A stretch of DNA of 64,000 bases. Source: Antribacter soli. GTDB taxonomy: Bacteria > Actinomycetota > Actinomycetes > Actinomycetales > Cellulomonadaceae. Positions 62,893 to 64,000 of the stretch are shown here, piece by piece (positions within the stretch are counted from its first letter, which is position 1; every line of letters begins with the position of its first letter). The notes beneath the pieces were generated by a model, which did not search any database, was not told the DNA's origin, and worked only from the letters and a program-made list of their open reading frames with translations. The position numbers and the translations under genes were made by a program. The stretch covers positions 18,029-82,028 of the forward strand of contig NZ_JAKGSG010000045.1 in the NCBI RefSeq assembly GCF_021568775.1, written 5' to 3'.

Positions 62893-62964
62893 ACGGACCG
62901 TCGGTCTGATGTCAGGTCGACCGTAAGAGACCGACGGTCTCTTGTCAAGAGACTGCCGGTCTGT
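62893..62964. promoter_or_regulatory. Three TetR operator copies between SDR and tetR
   Basis: Site 1 ACGGACCGTCGGTCTGAT (62893-62910), site 2 AAGAGACCGACGGTCTCTT (62925-62943, a perfect odd palindrome), site 3 AAGAGACTGCCGGTCTGT (62947-62964). The shared consensus is GAC(C/T)GnCGGTCT. They fill most of the 99-base divergent promoter region. Confidence 0.75.
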
Positions 62965-62975
62965 AAACTGACGGT

Positions 62976-63647
62976 ATGACATTCCAGCGAGCGCGCAGTG
63001 AGGAGCAGCGAGAGATCCGGCGCCAGGCGATCCTCGACGCGGCGATGGCGATGCTCGACGAGATGCCGGTGGCCGAGGTAGGCCTCAACGAGTTGAGCCG
63101 CAGGGTGGGGCTGGCCAAGTCCAACGTGCTGCGCTATTTCGAATCCCGTGAGGCCGTACTGCTCGAGCTGCTGGACGGTGCCCTGCAGACGTGGCTCGCG
63201 GAGGTGTCGGAGGAGCTCGCCGCCGGCGTCGACCCGCGCCTCCCGGCGAGGGAGCGTGGCGACCAGGTGGCCGCGGTTCTCGGCCGGTCACTGGCCCGCC
63301 ACACGGTGCTGTGCGATCTCGCCAACGCGCAGGCCGGGGTCCTGGAGCACAACGTGTCCGTCGACGTCGTCGTACGCCACAAGCGGTCCGTCATCGCCAC
63401 CCTTGGGGCCACGGTCGAGCTGATCCGCCGCCATGTGCCGGAACTCGGCGACGGCGCCAGGACGGTGTGCATGACGACCCTGATCCTGGCAGGCGCGCTG
63501 TCGACGTACTGTCGGCCATCCGCAAGTACCCTCGCCGCCTACGAGGTCGACCCGTCACTGGCCGAGCTCCAACTGGACCTGCGCTCCAACCTGGAGAGCG
63601 CCGTGGCCACGCTGATCACGGGCACTCTGGTGCGGTCCGGCGCTTAG
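62976..63647 (+). CDS. TetR-family repressor
   Basis: 223 residues. The helix-turn-helix (about 15-60) reads RRQAILDAAMAMLDEMPVAEVGLNELSRRVGLAKSNVLRYFESREAVLLELL; the rest is a helical ligand domain. Divergent from the SDR gene, with three operator copies between, so autoregulation and repression of the reductase are expected. The SDR-TetR module sits against an AraC remnant, consistent with insertion as a unit. Confidence 0.9.
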   Translation: MTFQRARSEEQREIRRQAILDAAMAMLDEMPVAEVGLNELSRRVGLAKSNVLRYFESREAVLLELLDGALQTWLAEVSEELAAGVDPRLPARERGDQVAAVLGRSLARHTVLCDLANAQAGVLEHNVSVDVVVRHKRSVIATLGATVELIRRHVPELGDGARTVCMTTLILAGALSTYCRPSASTLAAYEVDPSLAELQLDLRSNLESAVATLITGTLVRSGA

Positions 63648-63784
63648 CGCACGGCGTCGTCTTTCCCGACGAGATGCCGGACAGCCTTGACGACGGTGCG
63701 TCGGTCAGCGATCCACTTGCCGGGTGCGTCAGGCCGTGTATCGACGCCGGTGGTGGTGTCGCCACCCGCAAAATCCGGCGCCAT
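63644..63784 (-). CDS. Possible small protein (46 aa) or degraded gene end
   Basis: From ATG 63784 the frame reads MAPDFAGGDTTTGVDTRPDA, then GKWIADRRTVVKAVRHLVGK. The second half looks like a real basic helix rather than random GC-rich translation, but the upstream ribosome site is weak and the stop overlaps the tetR stop on the other strand. It could be a small protein or the remnant of a longer gene. Confidence 0.3.
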   Translation of the reverse strand: MAPDFAGGDTTTGVDTRPDAPGKWIADRRTVVKAVRHLVGKDDAVR

Positions 63785-63813
63785 CGGCGGCAACCAGCGC
63801 CAGGATGGCCGGT

Positions 63814-64000
63814 ATGGACGACGTTGAAGTCGTCGTCGCCCACAGCCAGCGCGCGACGCTGCGCGTCGGCGAGGTGTTCCTGAAGGTCGACAGCGACCCG
63901 GCGCACGCCGACGTCGAGGTGCGGGCCATGGCCATGGCGCCGATGCCGACCCCGGCGATCCTGTGGCGCGAGCCGCCCGTGCTCGCGATCGCCGCCGTGC
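63814..64000 (+). CDS. Aminoglycoside-phosphotransferase-fold protein, N-terminal part (cut by window edge)
   Basis: About 62 residues are visible from ATG 63814 (ATG 63805 is also in frame); CAGGAT ends 7 bases before 63814, favouring the leaderless start. The text DDVEVVVAHSQRATLRVGEVFLKVDSDP, then VEVRAMAMAPMPTPAILWREPPVLAIAAV matches the N-lobe of actinobacterial APH-family phosphotransferases. The catalytic loop lies beyond the edge. Substrate unknown. Confidence 0.65.
   Translation, partial: MDDVEVVVAHSQRATLRVGEVFLKVDSDPAHADVEVRAMAMAPMPTPAILWREPPVLAIAAV

Overview
The window is very GC-rich throughout. It has short intergenic gaps, frequent GTG starts and many 4-bp ATGA/GTGA gene overlaps. 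Together with an actinobacterial SigA, a ParE-type topoisomerase IV B subunit, DUF4192 and DUF7455 neighbours, and secreted plant-polymer enzymes with a family 2 carbohydrate-binding module, this points to a cellulolytic actinobacterium of the Cellulomonadaceae/Promicromonosporaceae type (Cellulomonas, Isoptericola or Cellulosimicrobium-like). This is an inference from gene content; no rRNA or other species marker is present.

1-12 kb is the housekeeping core: lipoprotein start (cut by the left edge), DUF4192, universal stress protein, sigA, three copies of an 81-bp palindromic element, a sugar-kinase-like phosphotransferase divergent from a class III PLP enzyme, DUF7455, parE, and then a trio (toroid-like lipoprotein, DUF4430 lipoprotein, DUF6580-like membrane protein) that looks like a split vitamin-capture system. 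A run of 44 C followed by 20 G sits behind it.

12-29 kb is accessory: a secreted pectate lyase; a TetR-SRPBCC-MFS-Dabb block with two matching operators; an epimerase divergent from a DNA glycosylase; a TetR plus paired small multidrug resistance (SMR) operon behind a perfect 30-bp palindrome; OsmC, GyrI-like, an unusual secreted-type domain without signal, a VanY-like peptidase, oxidoreductases, a drug MFS and an XRE regulator.

29-41 kb holds ion and solute transport (TrkH, a large APC permease, a dicarboxylate symporter), a deletion scar joining a LacI tail to a GH78 tail, a TetR-controlled pair of oxidoreductases, a polytopic unknown, and a CBM2-SGNH esterase.

41-51.5 kb is a series of small metabolic genes (RibD-like, ACT, PhzF, NTF2-like, maltokinase-cap-like), a decayed regulator, a sugar ABC importer (binding protein and two permeases but no ATPase), a sulfotransferase, and a WYL regulator divergent from a VOC protein.

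51.5-58 kb is dominated by one 1946-residue secreted repeat protein preceded by a near-perfect CebR/CelR-type operator and overlapped by a lipoprotein gene. 58-61 kb is a four-gene type VII secretion substrate cassette on the opposite strand. The right end carries a CBS protein, an AraC remnant, an SDR/TetR pair with three operator copies, and the start of a phosphotransferase.

Many genes show a TAnnnT hexamer 6-8 bases before the start codon, suggesting widespread leaderless transcription; I used this to choose several starts.
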